A DNA stretch of 64,000 nucleotides, taken from contig CM038228.1 of NCBI GenBank assembly GCA_021442155.1, positions 13,991,179 to 14,055,178 on the forward strand. The letters run 5' to 3'. This document shows positions 46,731-60,409 of this stretch, one piece after another. Both the position numbers and the translations under genes were made by a program. Below the pieces are notes generated by a model that saw nothing but the letters and a program-made list of their open reading frames with translations, made no database searches and had not been told where the DNA came from. The DNA is from Cymbidium sinense (Eukaryota > Streptophyta > Magnoliopsida > Asparagales > Orchidaceae). How positions within the stretch are numbered: the stretch's first letter is position 1; each line of letters starts with the position of its first letter.

Positions 46731-48408
46731 ATATAATTCATTGTTATCTTACTCTAAGTAATAAACAAATCATGCTTTAGGACATGTTATCACATATATC
46801 TTGAAAATTAAATATAATCGTCACAATCTTGTTCAATTGAATTACATTTTTCTCTCCCTTTCTCTGATCATTCTTTTGTATTCTCTTTAATGAGAGAAAA
46901 AATATGGCAAATGTTATTAATAATGAAGAAGTGATCGTGCCACCTCTTCGATGAGCTCATTATACCCATCAGTATCCCCATAATGCTTAAATGAAGCAAT
47001 TTTCTTGATTTGAATTAAAATATGATGATCACATAGCTTAAGAGATTGAAAGGTAGCAACATTAAAAACTACATGGAAGATGATGCTTGGATGCATAAGC
47101 AATTTATTATGATGATAGACTAGTTTGAATGACCTCTTGGTTTGACTTAGGGACCATCAGGAGCTTAGAGTTGTGGTTGTGTTAACATTTATAGTAGCTT
47201 TGTGTGAGCCTTTTTTAATGTGTATTATACTATTTAAAAGAATGTATATAAATTTTATTGTGATATATATGTTCAATAGTATTTATAACATTTTTGAACT
47301 TTTCTATGTTTTTATAGAACGGATATTAGGTTAACGTCAAATCAACCACTTGTAATCTTTTTAATCAAATACCAAATTAGTATCCTTTATGAAGTTTATT
47401 TGTTCTGAGTATTACATCATTTAAATTTTTTATGTATTGCCCATATGATTTCTTCATATGTTTATCATTAATTTCAAAATTAAATGGTATAAAAAATGCT
47501 TGAATTTAGGGGAAGTTATCATAGCACTTTGTTTACCATTTTTAAAATGAGGAGATTATTAACCCCATGAGCTTAAACTTATATTTATTATTTTTATGAT
47601 TATAGGTATAATTTGGTATAGCTAATTTTGTTAATTAAGGTTAGTGAATTTATGAGTAATATGTTTTAGGTAGAATTAAAATGATAGAGGATGAGTAAAA
47701 AAGTTTGAAGTACCTTCATGATTCCAAAAAAATGGTGGTTTAATTAGCTCAAGTTAAGATAAATCAAATCAAGATAAAGCTTCAAGATATTAAAATGTCA
47801 TATTTATTTTTGAATCATGCATTATTTTATTTTTTAGCATTGAGAATGCTAAGGTGATCGAAATTAAAAATCAATTAAAGTAAATATTAAGCAAAATTGA
47901 TAACATTATAATTAATCATATTGCATGATTAGACTCAATTTCATATTAAACAAGTTAAGCATAATTATTAAAATTACAAGATGTAGTAATTAATGAGAAT
48001 TTATCTTAATACTATATTGTATTATATGTATTTCACTATACAATCTATCAAAATATATTAATATAATTAATTTGAATTAATTGAGATTATTCAAATTTTG
48101 ACTAAATCGTATTGTGCGATAGTCATTATACTGTATGATATGATTATTATTTCAATCAAATTTACAAAATTAATTTGCATTAATTGAGATTATTCAAAAT
48201 CTAATCAAATCATGCTATATGATATATATTATACTATTTATTTTATTTTTTTCTAATTTAAAACTAATTAATCACATGATTAAAACAATAACTTGTACAA
48301 ACAAAATTGACTTGATCATATTATACAATCAGAATTTAATAGTATGATCAATCAATATTTTTTTTGTGTTCTAAAATGCATTATTTGGGTTTAAATATAT
48401 AATGAAGG

Positions 48409-48444
<36 letters not shown>

Positions 48445-48890
48445 CTAAATGAAAAATATAGAAGAAAAGATTCTTTACCACTTGAAATTTTTAGATTTTC
48501 TTAGAAAAGGGAGTCATACATAAAAAAGGTCATCGTCTTCCTTCAATACAATGCCATCTTTACATTTATAAACTTAGTTCTAAGAGTCTTGGTGTAGAGA
48601 ATAGGATAGTGGAACAAATTCTAAGATAACTTGAGGAGTAGATATATGCTAATTTGTGGCCAAACTATGCTAAGTTTATTTGGACCGTTTTTTTTTTCTT
48701 TTTTATGTTTTTTATATTTTTCAAATTTTTTTCTATTAAGAAAATCAGTACCTTTTATTTTCAGGAGATTTTCTTAAACTAATTATTGCTTCTGTGCCAG
48801 TTTACTTTTGAAAATGAAAATATTTTTTTGGCTAATATTATTTTAAAGAGAAAATATTTTTCAATTAAAAAAAAACTAATTTATCATCCT
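46731..48890. other. AT-rich DNA, unclassified
   Basis: One 61-codon minus-strand frame (46,917-47,102) has ordinary-looking composition but matches nothing I know and has no neighbours to support it. A diverged direct repeat with ~103-bp period lies at about 48,071-48,240 ('attaattgagattattcaaa' in both units). An AT run is at 48,411-48,441. Confidence 0.35.
48411..48441. repeat. (AT)n microsatellite
   Basis: Fifteen uninterrupted AT units. Confidence 0.95.
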
Positions 48891-49798
48891 TCTTACACTT
48901 AAGTACATTACAATATGGTTATGAATATGAAAGTATGCCAAAATTTTGAAATGGTCTAGCAGAAAAAAAAAAGTGATTATGGACATAACAAGATATTGAA
49001 CATTCTGTCTAATTATATTTTGCTTGGGGCTACCATTAAAACTATTAATATATTTTTGAAAGAAAAATACTAATGCATATCAGATTCTCATGAGATTTAA
49101 AATTGAATTTTTGTTTAATAAGATCTGCTAGTTAGTTCACATTATGATTAAGAATTCCTTTTCATTACATTCTGCTAGTCAAATTTCTTTTAGATGTAGA
49201 TAATGCATTAAGTGTTTCTTGTTTGGCATTCCTTCCGCCAATATTTCTACATCTTCTATCTTTCATACTTACATGACTTCTTTATCAAAATTGATAGAGT
49301 TTTATCAAAATTGATAGAGTTTTATTTGTCTAATATGATAATTGAATTGATTGTGTAGAGTTTTATCAAAATTGATAGAGTTTTATTTGTCTAATTGTGG
49401 GGTGAGATTTCGATTAAACATGTGATTCTTTTATGAACTTGGCTTTTATGCATGACTTGATGTAGCCATTAAATCTTTATTTGCACATTTTTTTGTGTTC
49501 TTTTTTTATTTTCATGAAAAGACATGAATATTTGTTTAAATTTAGGGTTTAGAGCATATGATATTGGATTTATAAATTATAATTTTTTTTTTCATGTGTG
49601 ACTTCATGGATTGTATTATTGTTGTGTTAGGAATCTTAAACCCTAAAAAATCATGCATTTATGTTCAAGAATTTTCATATATGATTTCTAATAAATCACC
49701 ATTAAATTATCATTCATAGGAATTTTGTGTTTATTTTTATTTAACTGATTTACATACAGAACATTCAAAACAATAAAATTTATGTAATATACTTCTAA
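48890..49798. repeat. Segment with diverged local copies at about 53.7 and 59.4-59.9 kb
   Basis: Ordered matches with 59,400-59,900: 'tacaatatgg', 'ggtc(t/c)agcaaa', 'accattaaaac', 'atgtgattcttttatga', 'tattttcat', 'agacatgaatattt' and 'gtgttaggaatct'. The middle of the unit ('gacatgaatagttaactaaa') is also at 53,700. Within it, 'atcaaaattgatagagtttt' recurs three times at 49,285-49,385. Not coding as far as I can see. Confidence 0.55.
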
Positions 49799-49807
49799 AA
49801 TTCACTA

Positions 49808-50278
49808 GGGGAAAATTTTAAATTAGGCATAATTATAAGTTTAATTAGCTAATTGGGCATAAAAAAATTAACAAAATAGGCCGTTGTTGAGCGGATGATG
49901 CCAACGCGGGCATCCAGTTTACCGTCGCTTCACTTAATTTTTTTTAAAAATAAATTGGGAGCAGCTGCAATATTTTGCTTATATCTACCTCACCCGGTGT
50001 CGGAATTAAGTGAGCTTAGTATCTTTTGAATCATAATAAAATTTTTCACAACTTTCATGTTGATCAATAATTAAGATTGTGGCCCAATAATCAACAGTTT
50101 TTGTGAATACGCAAAAAAACTGCGGCACCGGCCTGAAATTTTTGAGCAGGCGTCTTTATTTGTTTATATCAGACTCATCTAATGTCGGAATCAAGCGAGC
50201 TTAGTATCGTTAGAATCGTAACAAAATTCCCCATAACTTTTATGTTGATCATAAATTACGATTGTGGCCCGAAAATTT
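49808..50278 (+). repeat. Left terminal inverted repeat of the MULE-like element
   Basis: Pairs with the reverse complement of about 50,820-51,309. Internal tandem units are marked by 'aactttcatgttgatcaa' near 50,050 and 'aacttttatgttgatcat' near 50,235 (period 185). Confidence 0.85.
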
Positions 50279-50819
50279 AATAATTTGAGGTGTGTTTATC
50301 GTGTGTGTTCTTAACTTATTATTATTTTGGTGGATTACATGCCGTGATAATTAGGCTGGATGGAAAAAAAAGTAATTAAAATAAAATATTAAAATTAAAT
50401 TAAATCTGAATTATTTTATTATTGTTGGTCTGATGAATCTATTATTTTTTAGAGAATGAGAATATTCTAAAAAAATTTAATTATTATTATTTATTAAATT
50501 TTTTTTTGTGTTAGTTTCATTGGTTTTGTTGATCAAGTTATCTGAAAGTTTGGTTTTGATGACTTTGATTGTTTTGATCTGTAGCTTATATTATTTTATG
50601 TGAATAAATATTTATTAAATTCAAATTTTATTTTTTTATTAAATTTATTATTGTTTACACTATTTTAAAATAATATTATTCTATTTAAGTCTATGTTTTA
50701 GTATTATAATTAATTATATTATTACAAATTTATTAAAGAATAGAAAATACTCATTCAAGGTTTGAGAGCATATGATATATGTATGTATATGTATGTATGT
50801 ATTATGTTTTAGTATTATA

Positions 50820-51309
50820 ACAATTGCGGCTGTGTATTGGGTCACAATCGTAATTTTTTATCAACATGAAAGTTGTGGGGAATTTCGTTACGATTTCAAC
50901 GATACTAAGTTCGCTTGATTCCAACATCGGATGAGTCCGATATAGACAAATAAAGCGGTTCTCAAAATTTATCGGCAGGTTTTTTTTCGATTCGCAAAAG
51001 CCGCTTATCGCCATAATCTTAATTTTTGATCAACATGAAAGTTGTGGAAAATTTGGTTACGATTCCAACGATACTAAGTTCGCTCAATTTTGACACCGTA
51101 TGAGATAGATATGAGCAAAATACTGCAGTTGCCCCTAATTTTTTTTAAAAAAAATTAAGGCGAGTTGGTCGTCCGTTGAACGGACGACGTGGATGCCACG
51201 TTGGCACCAGTCATCCGTTCAATGGACGACTTGGCTTATTTTGTTAATTTTTTTGAGTATCTAATTAGCTAATTAAACTTATAATTATGACTAATTTAAA
51301 AATTTCCCC
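50820..51309 (-). repeat. Right terminal inverted repeat of the MULE-like element
   Basis: Tandem units are marked by 'tcaacatgaaagttgtgg' at 50,861 and 51,030 (period 169). Near the outer end lies an imperfect palindrome TCGTCCGTTGAACGGACGA (about 51,168-51,187), followed by a second such motif near 51,220. Confidence 0.85.
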
Positions 51310-51318
51310 AATTCACTA

Positions 51319-52141
51319 TTCGGTATTTACATAGAGAACCCTCAGAAATTTTAAATAACAAAAAAAAATAACCTTCTCATCCTCTCCGTTATCGACAGAG
51401 GCGACAATCATGGGAGGTGTGGAGGTTGGGATGAAAGAGAAGAGTACAGGTGTTGATGGTTGTAGAGAGTATCGTGACGGCAGTGCTCCAAGATGATGCT
51501 AAGGTCTTGCCCCTGGGGTAGGCCATGCAATGGGAATCTCGGAGCCGCCGCCTTCTTCCGCTGCCTAATCATGGCCTGCATTAAATTTGAAATTGAAATA
51601 ATAGTTGCAAAATGCCACTTTCTCCTCTCCTAGCCTTCAATCGTCACTAACTTTTTCTCTCCCATTCATATCCAGAAGCTTCTCTTGTAGTGGAGGGAGG
51701 CAGCACCGATGGAGGTGGAGATGGTGAGCCATGGGTGAGCCTCCATGATGCGTTCGCATAACGCCAGCATTCATCCGTAAATGCGTCTTGACTTTGAATT
51801 GCACTTAGCTGATGTCCATTCTCTGTCCTAATTAGTGGGTGCCGGAGCTTTGGGAGAAGGTCTTACAGTTCCTGCGAAATTAGATGCCATTGACTCTTAA
51901 GGATCCTGAACGGCCGGTTAAGCATGGAGTTCTTGCTCTGATCCGTCATGGGAGAATGGTTAATTAACTGTCTTGGTGGTCCTTTAGGATTTAGAAGATA
52001 GTGTGGTTGTGTCTCCCATGTCCACGGCGGAAATGGCATATGTAATGTTAGCTCCGTCGATTGGAAGTGAAGTTGAGACAAAAGCAGATGTGCCGATGGG
52101 ATAAAGCTCACAATCTAAAGTGGTAACGGATCGCAAGGTTT
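51319..52141. other. GC-richer unclassified segment
   Basis: Clearly higher GC than its neighbours between 51,370 and 52,140, with GGAGG/GGTGG and CCG patches. Plus-strand text near 51,840 (WVPELWEKVLQFL) looks protein-like but ends in a stop and cannot be tied to a family. An 82-codon minus frame (51,863-52,111) has no recognisable domain. It may be a captured or decayed gene fragment, or part of an element cut by the adjacent solo LTR. Confidence 0.35.
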
Positions 52142-53190
52142 ATAGGTGATATGACATTGAAAATTTCACTAGTCGAAGCACGAATCTTGATGTCGAAAAC
52201 AATCTGATTCTAAGTCTAAACTAACCCAGATCAAACACTTAAAATATCATTAGAAACTTTGGGATATCAGTTGAATCCCTAAATAGTTCTTAAATATGGA
52301 GTGTTTATAATCAAATCGAAGGCGTCTTGACGGCCGGATCTAACAAGCCAAGATCTTCACGACTTCATTTGAGCATTTAAATACTTAAAATACATGAGAT
52401 GATCAAATGAACCATTTCGAGCCATCCGATGGAGTGTTTTGAGATTTTGACTACAATGATCAAAATGCCCTCTCAAAATCCTATAAGTAGAATCTCATTC
52501 TTGTCATGAAAGAGAGGAAAAAGGAGGCCAAGCTAAAGAGAAGAGAGAGCTCTGAGGCTTGAAGAACCTCCAAGTATAATCATGCCACAATCGATGTGAC
52601 CACTGCCAAGTCATGCTGCCACTATACCGCTTATCAACTACTGTTTGTCACCGCCTCCACTACTGACCACCGCATCGGTTTCACCGCTAAACCACTACTA
52701 CCGCCTCATTTCGATATAGCCGTATTGCTGAGGATACCATGTCGACGCTGCTGATTTGCCGGCCGCCAGCTGATCATCGCTGCTGCTCGTTATTTATGTG
52801 GGTCTCGTGCTGACCATTTGTTCATTGGTATCTGATTACCATCAAATATCATTAATCATTACTACACATTGGCTTTATTTATCGAATAGCATTAAATTGT
52901 ATCTAACTCCAAGAAACACCACTGATTTCGATTTGCCGATTTTCTTATATATACAATTGTAATCCATGGGAAAACATAAATCTTGTACTCCAAAACAGAT
53001 ATATAATAGAACATTTTTATTGGGCTAGGCCCCGTGATTTTTTTTCCCTCTTTTTAGGGTTTTTCCAAGTAAAAATTTTGGAGTGACTTATTCTCTTTTC
53101 AACTATCTGTGTGCGTGCTAGATTTCCCAACGAAGCTAAAGCGTGAAATTTTATTTTACCGCAACTGTTTTTCTGGCACGCAACAATAGG
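52142..53190 (+). repeat. Solo LTR 1 (copia-type family) with 5-bp target duplication
   Basis: ATAGG flanks a 1,039-bp block (52,147-53,185) that begins TGATATGACA and ends GGCACGCAACA. Near its end are 'attgtaatccatggga', 'ccccgtga' and 'tagggtttttccaagtaaaa', the usual closing text of copia LTRs. It shares long stretches with the LTR at 57,511-58,243. No internal domain follows, so unequal recombination between two LTRs is inferred. It contains about 300 bp of CCG/GCC-rich text (52,600-52,800) missing from its sister. Confidence 0.9.
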
Positions 53191-54140
53191 AATGATCACA
53201 CTTGGCTGACACCACTATCCTAATAGAAGAGTTAACGGTAAATTCTGTTTCACACGTACACCTGACGATTTGGTTGTTCGTAGATTATTTTTTGAAAAAT
53301 TATTCTGTGCTAAGTCTAAATATAGCCTATATATCATAACTTCAATAGCATAGTATCATGTGATATTTAGCTAATACACAACTGCTAATATTAACTATAA
53401 AGTGTTGTATATTGGGTGTGAAGTGTTGTGTATATAGATAATATGTATTGTCATACAGTTAATATTATATTAATACACAGTAATACACAGTAGTTATGTA
53501 TTGATTTAACGTCATATAGTGTTATACTATTATAGTTCGGATGTAGAGCTGCATTCAAACTCCACAAGTAATAATCTCTCTTATTTTTTATGTTATTCAG
53601 AAGTTAGTGTTATGTAAATAAATAGTGAATTTTAGTTCTTAAATATGTATGTTTTAAAATTTTGAGTATTATGTGCGTAAACCTCTCTTTTTATTTTTGT
53701 CAAAAGACATGAATAGTTAACTAAATTGATGGTTGAATTTGATTTTAAGTGCATAATTTTGTGGATTATATCATATGATTTTACTAATGATTGAGAAATA
53801 TTGCAGTAATACAACTATGCATGTGTTTATGTCCCTAAAAATATTAGTGTCATCTTCTTAAAAGTTTGCCAGACCAATTATCTTCTATAGTTGATTAATT
53901 AATTAAACAAATTGATAATATCATTTCTAATAAAGTAATTAATTAGATTATCTCTCTGACTACAAATAAATCTGATATTGATTTATTTTTGAATTTTGGT
54001 TTCTTGATTATCTAAGACATTAAAGAAGTTTATGAATAACCTTAAAATTAACATTTCAAGGTTATTATGAAAATAAAAATAATTGCTTTGAAGAAAATAT
54101 GAAATTTAAAATTTTTTCTATTTGGTCAAATCTCAAGTGC

Positions 54141-54200
<60 letters not shown>

Positions 54201-54888
54201 ATCTTATTGTTGTGGTTTGTTTTTGTAAGCTTTCTTAATCATATCTTTGTCTAGAAATTAGTTGTATTATCTTCATTATTAAGTATTAGGAAACATGTTA
54301 ATATTTTATGATTTTAAATATCATGTTGTAATCTTCATTATTCAGTTGCATAGTTTGTAGTATGCATAATAATGTTATATAAATTAGTTATATAAATTAC
54401 AAGTTTACTTACGTAAATGAATGATGTGCATAATTCATATTAAGTGATAAAATAATAATTCATCTAAGCCTGAAATTTTCTTTCACAGTAGCCTTTAAGA
54501 AAGGAACTGCTAGAATGACATAATGATATAAAATTATACAATATATTAGGAACAAATGCTCATAATTTTTCACTATTAATGATGGTTATAAAATATATTT
54601 TAAAAGGTAAATGTGAGTCAACTTGTGATGATTAATGAATTTCTCTACAGCGTGCAAAATTATGACCAAAGCTAGTTGACATCGCTATTAATTGTGTAAT
54701 TGATCATAGTTGAATTCTTCAAGTTTGATAAATTGATATTTAACTCCGTTCTTTAGTATTTTAATGACTCAAAGCTGCAACATTTATGCTACTCTTATCT
54801 CCCTATCCATTTAGTGTACTATTTTATTGTAATTTTGGTTCAACAAGGAAATATTTCTTGAATTGATTTCACACACTATTATCTACAG

Positions 54889-54890
<2 letters not shown>
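53191..54890. other. AT-rich intergenic DNA
   Basis: Holds short repeated words around 53,390-53,520 ('gtgttgt(a/g)tat' and 'aatacacagtaatacacagt'), a diverged copy of the 49-kb segment near 53,690-53,800, and an AT run at 54,145-54,198. No gene seen. Confidence 0.4.
54145..54198. repeat. (AT)n microsatellite
   Basis: About 27 AT units, almost uninterrupted. Confidence 0.95.
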
Positions 54891-56277
<1,387 letters not shown>

Positions 56278-56589
56278 GCTTATAAAGAGATAGAAGCAAA
56301 GCTTCTCCACCGAACTTCTTAATTCAATCTTTATATATGTTTAGCGGGAGTTGAACCGTATAAAGAGAGATTCTGAGGTGTTAAAATCCAGGTTATAAAC
56401 TGCTTCTCTTTTCGCAAACAGTAATTGGAGTTTCGTCTCTTTTTTTTTTTCTTTCTAATATGCTATAGATGACAAGCTATGATTTTAAACAAATATGCTG
56501 CACTTCTTCGTCTTAATTGTAGCTGTGGAATCAGATTTCTTAACTGTGTATGAATTTACGTATAGCTCATGTATGATGGAAGCAAAGCT

Positions 56590-58413
56590 TGATATGGGTC
56601 AAATTCCTTGGATTGAGTCTATTACAAAATTGCTGCCCAAGTCACTGTCCGGCTCGGGAGTTAACTCACTAGTGGAAGGAACCCTAAAGTGGAGTAGCTA
56701 TGGGAATTATTTACTTCGGACCATTGGATCGTGCCTATTCCTCTTAGCCATTGGATCTAGCACTCGGATTGTGTTTTTCCTGATTTTTGATTTGAGCCGT
56801 CGATTGGGTTGGATTTCGTCGCCTTGGATCTGCTTGAGGTGGAAGTTAATTTTCCGCCCGATTTGTTTAGTGGATTACAGATGTTGGGGCCCAAAGGACT
56901 TGATGCGTTTTAAGTTTGATGGTGCGATTGAGCTAGCGCGAGCTTGTGCCGATCGTCGATGAATTTTGCAGAGAAGCTTCGCTTCAATTGGAAAGGACGT
57001 GGAGTCATTTGGCCATTGCCGGAGTTCTTGAGGGAGTTCTGCAGAAGAAGGATCGTGAGAGAAGATGGCTGTTCCACCGTGACAAGGGGTTATTGGAAGT
57101 AAACCAGAGAAGGAGGATTAGACTGAGACAAGGAAGGAGATTCTTGAAAGATTTCTTGATCTCTGTTGCTTTTTCGATCTCTATTTATAGTTTCTTTTGC
57201 TCTTCTTAGATCTATTTTCTATACTCTTGTATCGATTTACATACATTTAAGTTGCTTGCTTCACATTCCGGATATTAGTGGTACGGTGAAATTGTTTTGT
57301 TCTTTTGTTCTATTGATAGTTTATTTCTGATATGGACTTTTATTGGTAGGTTTACAAGGCTTTTGTTGTTTTATTTAAAGATCTAGACCTTGCTTCATTT
57401 CTTTGGTATGTTCTATATATTGTATTTAGTAAAGTTCCTTTGGATATTATCTTGTTGTTGTTGTAAAAGGTGTTTATCCTACTACTCTCTGTTGTTATAC
57501 AAACTATTATTGATATGGTGCTCAAAATACCGCTAATCAAAGTCCGAATCTTAATATCAAAATAATTGATTTGAGTCAAGACGTCGAGATTAAGCACTTG
57601 AAATATCCTTGGAATCTTTGGGATATCAATTACATCCCAAAATAGCTCTTAAATATAGAGTGTTTATAGTCAAATCGAAGGTCGACGGGATCTAACGAGC
57701 CTAAGATCTCATAATTGACTTCATTTGGGCATCCAAATGCTCAAAATACATCAAATGATCAAGGAACCATTCTAAGCGTCCATCAAGAGGAGTGGCACGA
57801 CTTTGCATAAATTACGTAAACGCCCTCCTCCCATCTATAAATAGAACTCTATCCCTCACATGAAAGGAGAAGAAAAGTGAAGAAGAAGAGGATAAACAAG
57901 TAAAGAAGAAGAAACCAAGCAAGGAAGAAAAGAGGCCATCGACCACCCCGCACTGTAAATTCCCCGATCAAGTTAGCATCTCCATCATCGAATCGTTACA
58001 AACCTAATCATCATATAGTTATTGTTCTACCTCATACACCATCTTGTAATCCCACAGGGAAGAATTTGTACTTTGCAACATATCCATAGTAACATTTTAT
58101 CTCCCGTGGTTTTTCCTCTTTCGAGGTTTTCCACGTAAAATCAAGCTCCTACTCGCTTCTTTAAATATCTCAGGTGTGCTGATTATTATAAGGCTAAGAC
58201 ATAAACTCTTACTCTACCGCATCACGATTTCTAGCACACAACAATTATATTTGTCTGGTCTTAGTGTACTCTTTATTCTTTCTGGTCTGAGCATGTAATT
58301 TACTCTCTGTTGATGTTTATATTTTTGGTATATTTATAAAATCCTTTAGCCAACTTGGCCTTCTTCTATCCCTTTTATTTCTGTTGTTGGTTTGGGGATA
58401 TGGACTCATATCA
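56590..58413. mobile_element. 1.8-kb insert in the tandem array, with short inverted ends and flanking direct repeats
   Basis: The insert starts TGATATGGGTCAAATTCC; its reversed end reads TGATATGAGTCCATATCC (14 of 18 match). A ~76-bp stretch of the array unit occurs on both sides (about 56,513-56,589 and 58,413-58,488). A solo LTR is nested at 57,511-58,243, leaving about 1.09 kb of original insert. The first 650 bp are GC-richer and hold two offset frames (56,495-56,962, starting in the array, and 56,946-57,209, Arg-rich) without recognisable domains. It could be an unclassified DNA element or a captured gene fragment. Confidence 0.45.
57506..58248 (+). repeat. Solo LTR 2 (same family as solo LTR 1) with 5-bp target duplication
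   Basis: ATTAT flanks a 733-bp block (57,511-58,243) that begins TGATATGGTG and ends GCACACAACA. Shared with solo LTR 1: 'ttgggatatca', 'agtgtttata', 'tcaaatcgaagg', 'gacttcattt', 'tgatcaa', and near the end 'cttgtaatccc', 'cccgtggtttttcc' and 'ttttccacgtaaaatc'. TATA-like 'ctataaatagaact' is near 57,835. The frame at 57,352-57,597 crosses the LTR border and is not a gene. Confidence 0.92.
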
Positions 58414-58990
58414 TAACTGTAGCTGTGGAATCAGATTTCTTAACTGTGTATGAATTTACGTATAGCTCATGTATGATGGAAGCAAAGCTCCTCCACCGAA
58501 CTTCTTCACTCAATCTTTATACATGTTTGGTGGGAGTTGAACCTTATAAAGAGAGATTCTGATGTGTTAAAATCCAGGTTATAAACTACTTCTCTTTTCT
58601 CAAACAGTAATTGGAGTTTCGTCTCTTTTTTTTTCTTTCTAATATGCTATAGATGACAAGCTATGATTTTAAACAAATATGCTCCACTTCGAATCAGATT
58701 TCTTAACTGTGTATGAATTTACGTATAGCTCATGTATGATGGAAGCAAAGCTCCTCCACCGAACTTCTTCACTCAATCTTTATACATGTTTGGTGGGAGT
58801 TGAACCTTATAAAGAGAGATTCTGATGTGTTAAAATCCAGGTTATAAACTACTTCTCTTTTCGCAAACAGTAATTGGAGTTTCGTCTTTTTTTTTTCTTT
58901 CTAATATGCTATAGATGACAAGCTATGATTTTAAACAAATATGCTGCACTTCTTCGTCTTAAATGTAGCTGCGGAATCAGATTTCTTAAC

Positions 58991-60409
58991 TGTGGTTCTA
59001 TTTGATTATTGACGCTGTTGGAAAGTTATTCACACTACCGAATTCAGTTGACTTAAGATAAAAAGCAAAGAATAATTCTCTTCTTAGACTTCTGTTGGTG
59101 CTTTTTAATCTTCTAGTGCTGCAGGTAGAGCTTCTCTAGCGTTTTTTTTTTCTTTTAACGTGCAATATTAAAGAGTAATTCACCGGCTGATAATTTTTGA
59201 TAATTTTGAACGAGAAATGTTAAGAAGACAGAATAATAGTTTGCTGAAATGAAACACAGTTAACCCTAAATGCCATTTATATCCCATTCCAATTTATTCT
59301 ATACTCGGCCATAAAAGATTGATTCTTTTAGTTTCTTTTCTACAATTACAGCAAACGATGGAGACTGCATTCACATTTATTCATGATCTCTTTCATTTTA
59401 GTGAAATACAATATGGCTACAGATATCAATGGACGCCTAAAAACTGAACTGGTCCAGCAAAAACGAAGGTGATCATGGATATTATGAGTTCTGCTGAATT
59501 ATTCAGTTTGGGACTATTAAAACCATTACTATATACTTGGATGGAAAAATAAATAAAAATCTAATTTTTGTATTTAGATTGATCATGTAATTGAGTTTGT
59601 TATATTTATAAAATTTAATTTTTATTTAATTATCATGTTAGTATTTGATTCGGACATGTGATTCTTTTATGATCTTTATTGTTTTTTTACATGATTTCTA
59701 GTAAATGATCATCAAACTATCACCACCATAAATTTTTTAATTCTTTTTTATTTTCATCAAAAAGACGAATATTTATTTAAATTGATGGTTTGCATATTGT
59801 AAATTTGATTTTGTGTGCTTTACTCTATAGATTAAATCATATTATTGTGTTAGGAATCTAGATTTTAAAGCACCATGTATCATAATTTTATGATGTTAAA
59901 TTTACATATGATTTTAAATAATTTAAAAAATTAAATTGTTAATTGATAACTATAATGTGGCTATCATGAGGTTCAAAATTCTGAAGTGTTTTTAAAAATA
60001 ATTATTCTCATCAAATATATTTTATTTTAAATCAAAATATAAACAAAATAATATAAAAATAAATAAAAAAATAAAAGTGAACCCAACTGGCTCCAAAGCT
60101 ATCGTTCCAAAGAAACTTTTACGTATTACTGTATTCATAAAAAATAAAAAAAACTTTTTAAGTTGATGTTCTATGAGATATAAATTTAATTTATCAGTGT
60201 GATTTCATAAATCACATCTTATAGTTATAACAGAAATCATAGACTTAAAAAAAATACCATGAGTCATTTCTCTGATTGATTTTGATTGGTTCTGTACGAA
60301 AATGATTTTGAGTATGAATCGAATTTGTTCACGATTGAATCGGCCATATTGGTTGATCTGATCCGGCCTTCAAAAACCACGAGTTTTTAAGCTATTCTAG
60401 TATTAATTG
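58991..60409. other. AT-rich DNA continuing the local duplicated unit
   Basis: The stretch 58,991-59,260 ('gctgttggaaagttattcac', 'caccggctga') recurs at about 60,540-60,780. 59,400-59,900 recurs at 48.9-49.7 kb. 59,990-60,095 resembles the repeat fragments at 10.8-11.1 kb. No gene recognised. Confidence 0.45.

Larger units (their letters stand above)
49799..51318. mobile_element. MULE-like non-autonomous element with 9-bp target duplication
   Basis: AATTCACTA occurs at 49,799-49,807 and 51,310-51,318, directly outside a 1,502-bp element that starts GGGGAAAATTTT and ends with its near-complement AAAATTTCCCC. Inverted-repeat similarity runs inward about 470-500 bp on each side. A 9-bp duplication with long terminal inverted repeats is the signature of Mutator-like elements. 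Each arm contains two tandem copies of a 169-185 bp unit. The ~540-bp centre has no recognisable gene. The 70-codon frame at 50,802-51,014 lies inside the right arm and is not a gene. Confidence 0.9.
56295..58990. repeat. Interrupted tandem array, units of 263-286 bp
   Basis: Units begin 'agcaaagct(t/c)ctccaccgaa' at 56,295, 58,481 and 58,744. The second and third are nearly identical (period 263). The first has 23 extra bases ('tcttcgtcttaattgtagct' region) absent from the second. A fourth, diverged and partial unit is at about 60,410-60,660. Contents include 'ccaggttataaact', 'gtttcgtctctttttt' and 'gatgacaagctatgatttt'. No open frame is shared, so the unit looks non-coding. Confidence 0.9.

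Noticed and set aside
46917..47102. 61-codon minus-strand frame with ordinary amino-acid composition
   Set aside because: No recognisable family, no neighbouring exons and no second copy; kept only as a note in the regional entry.
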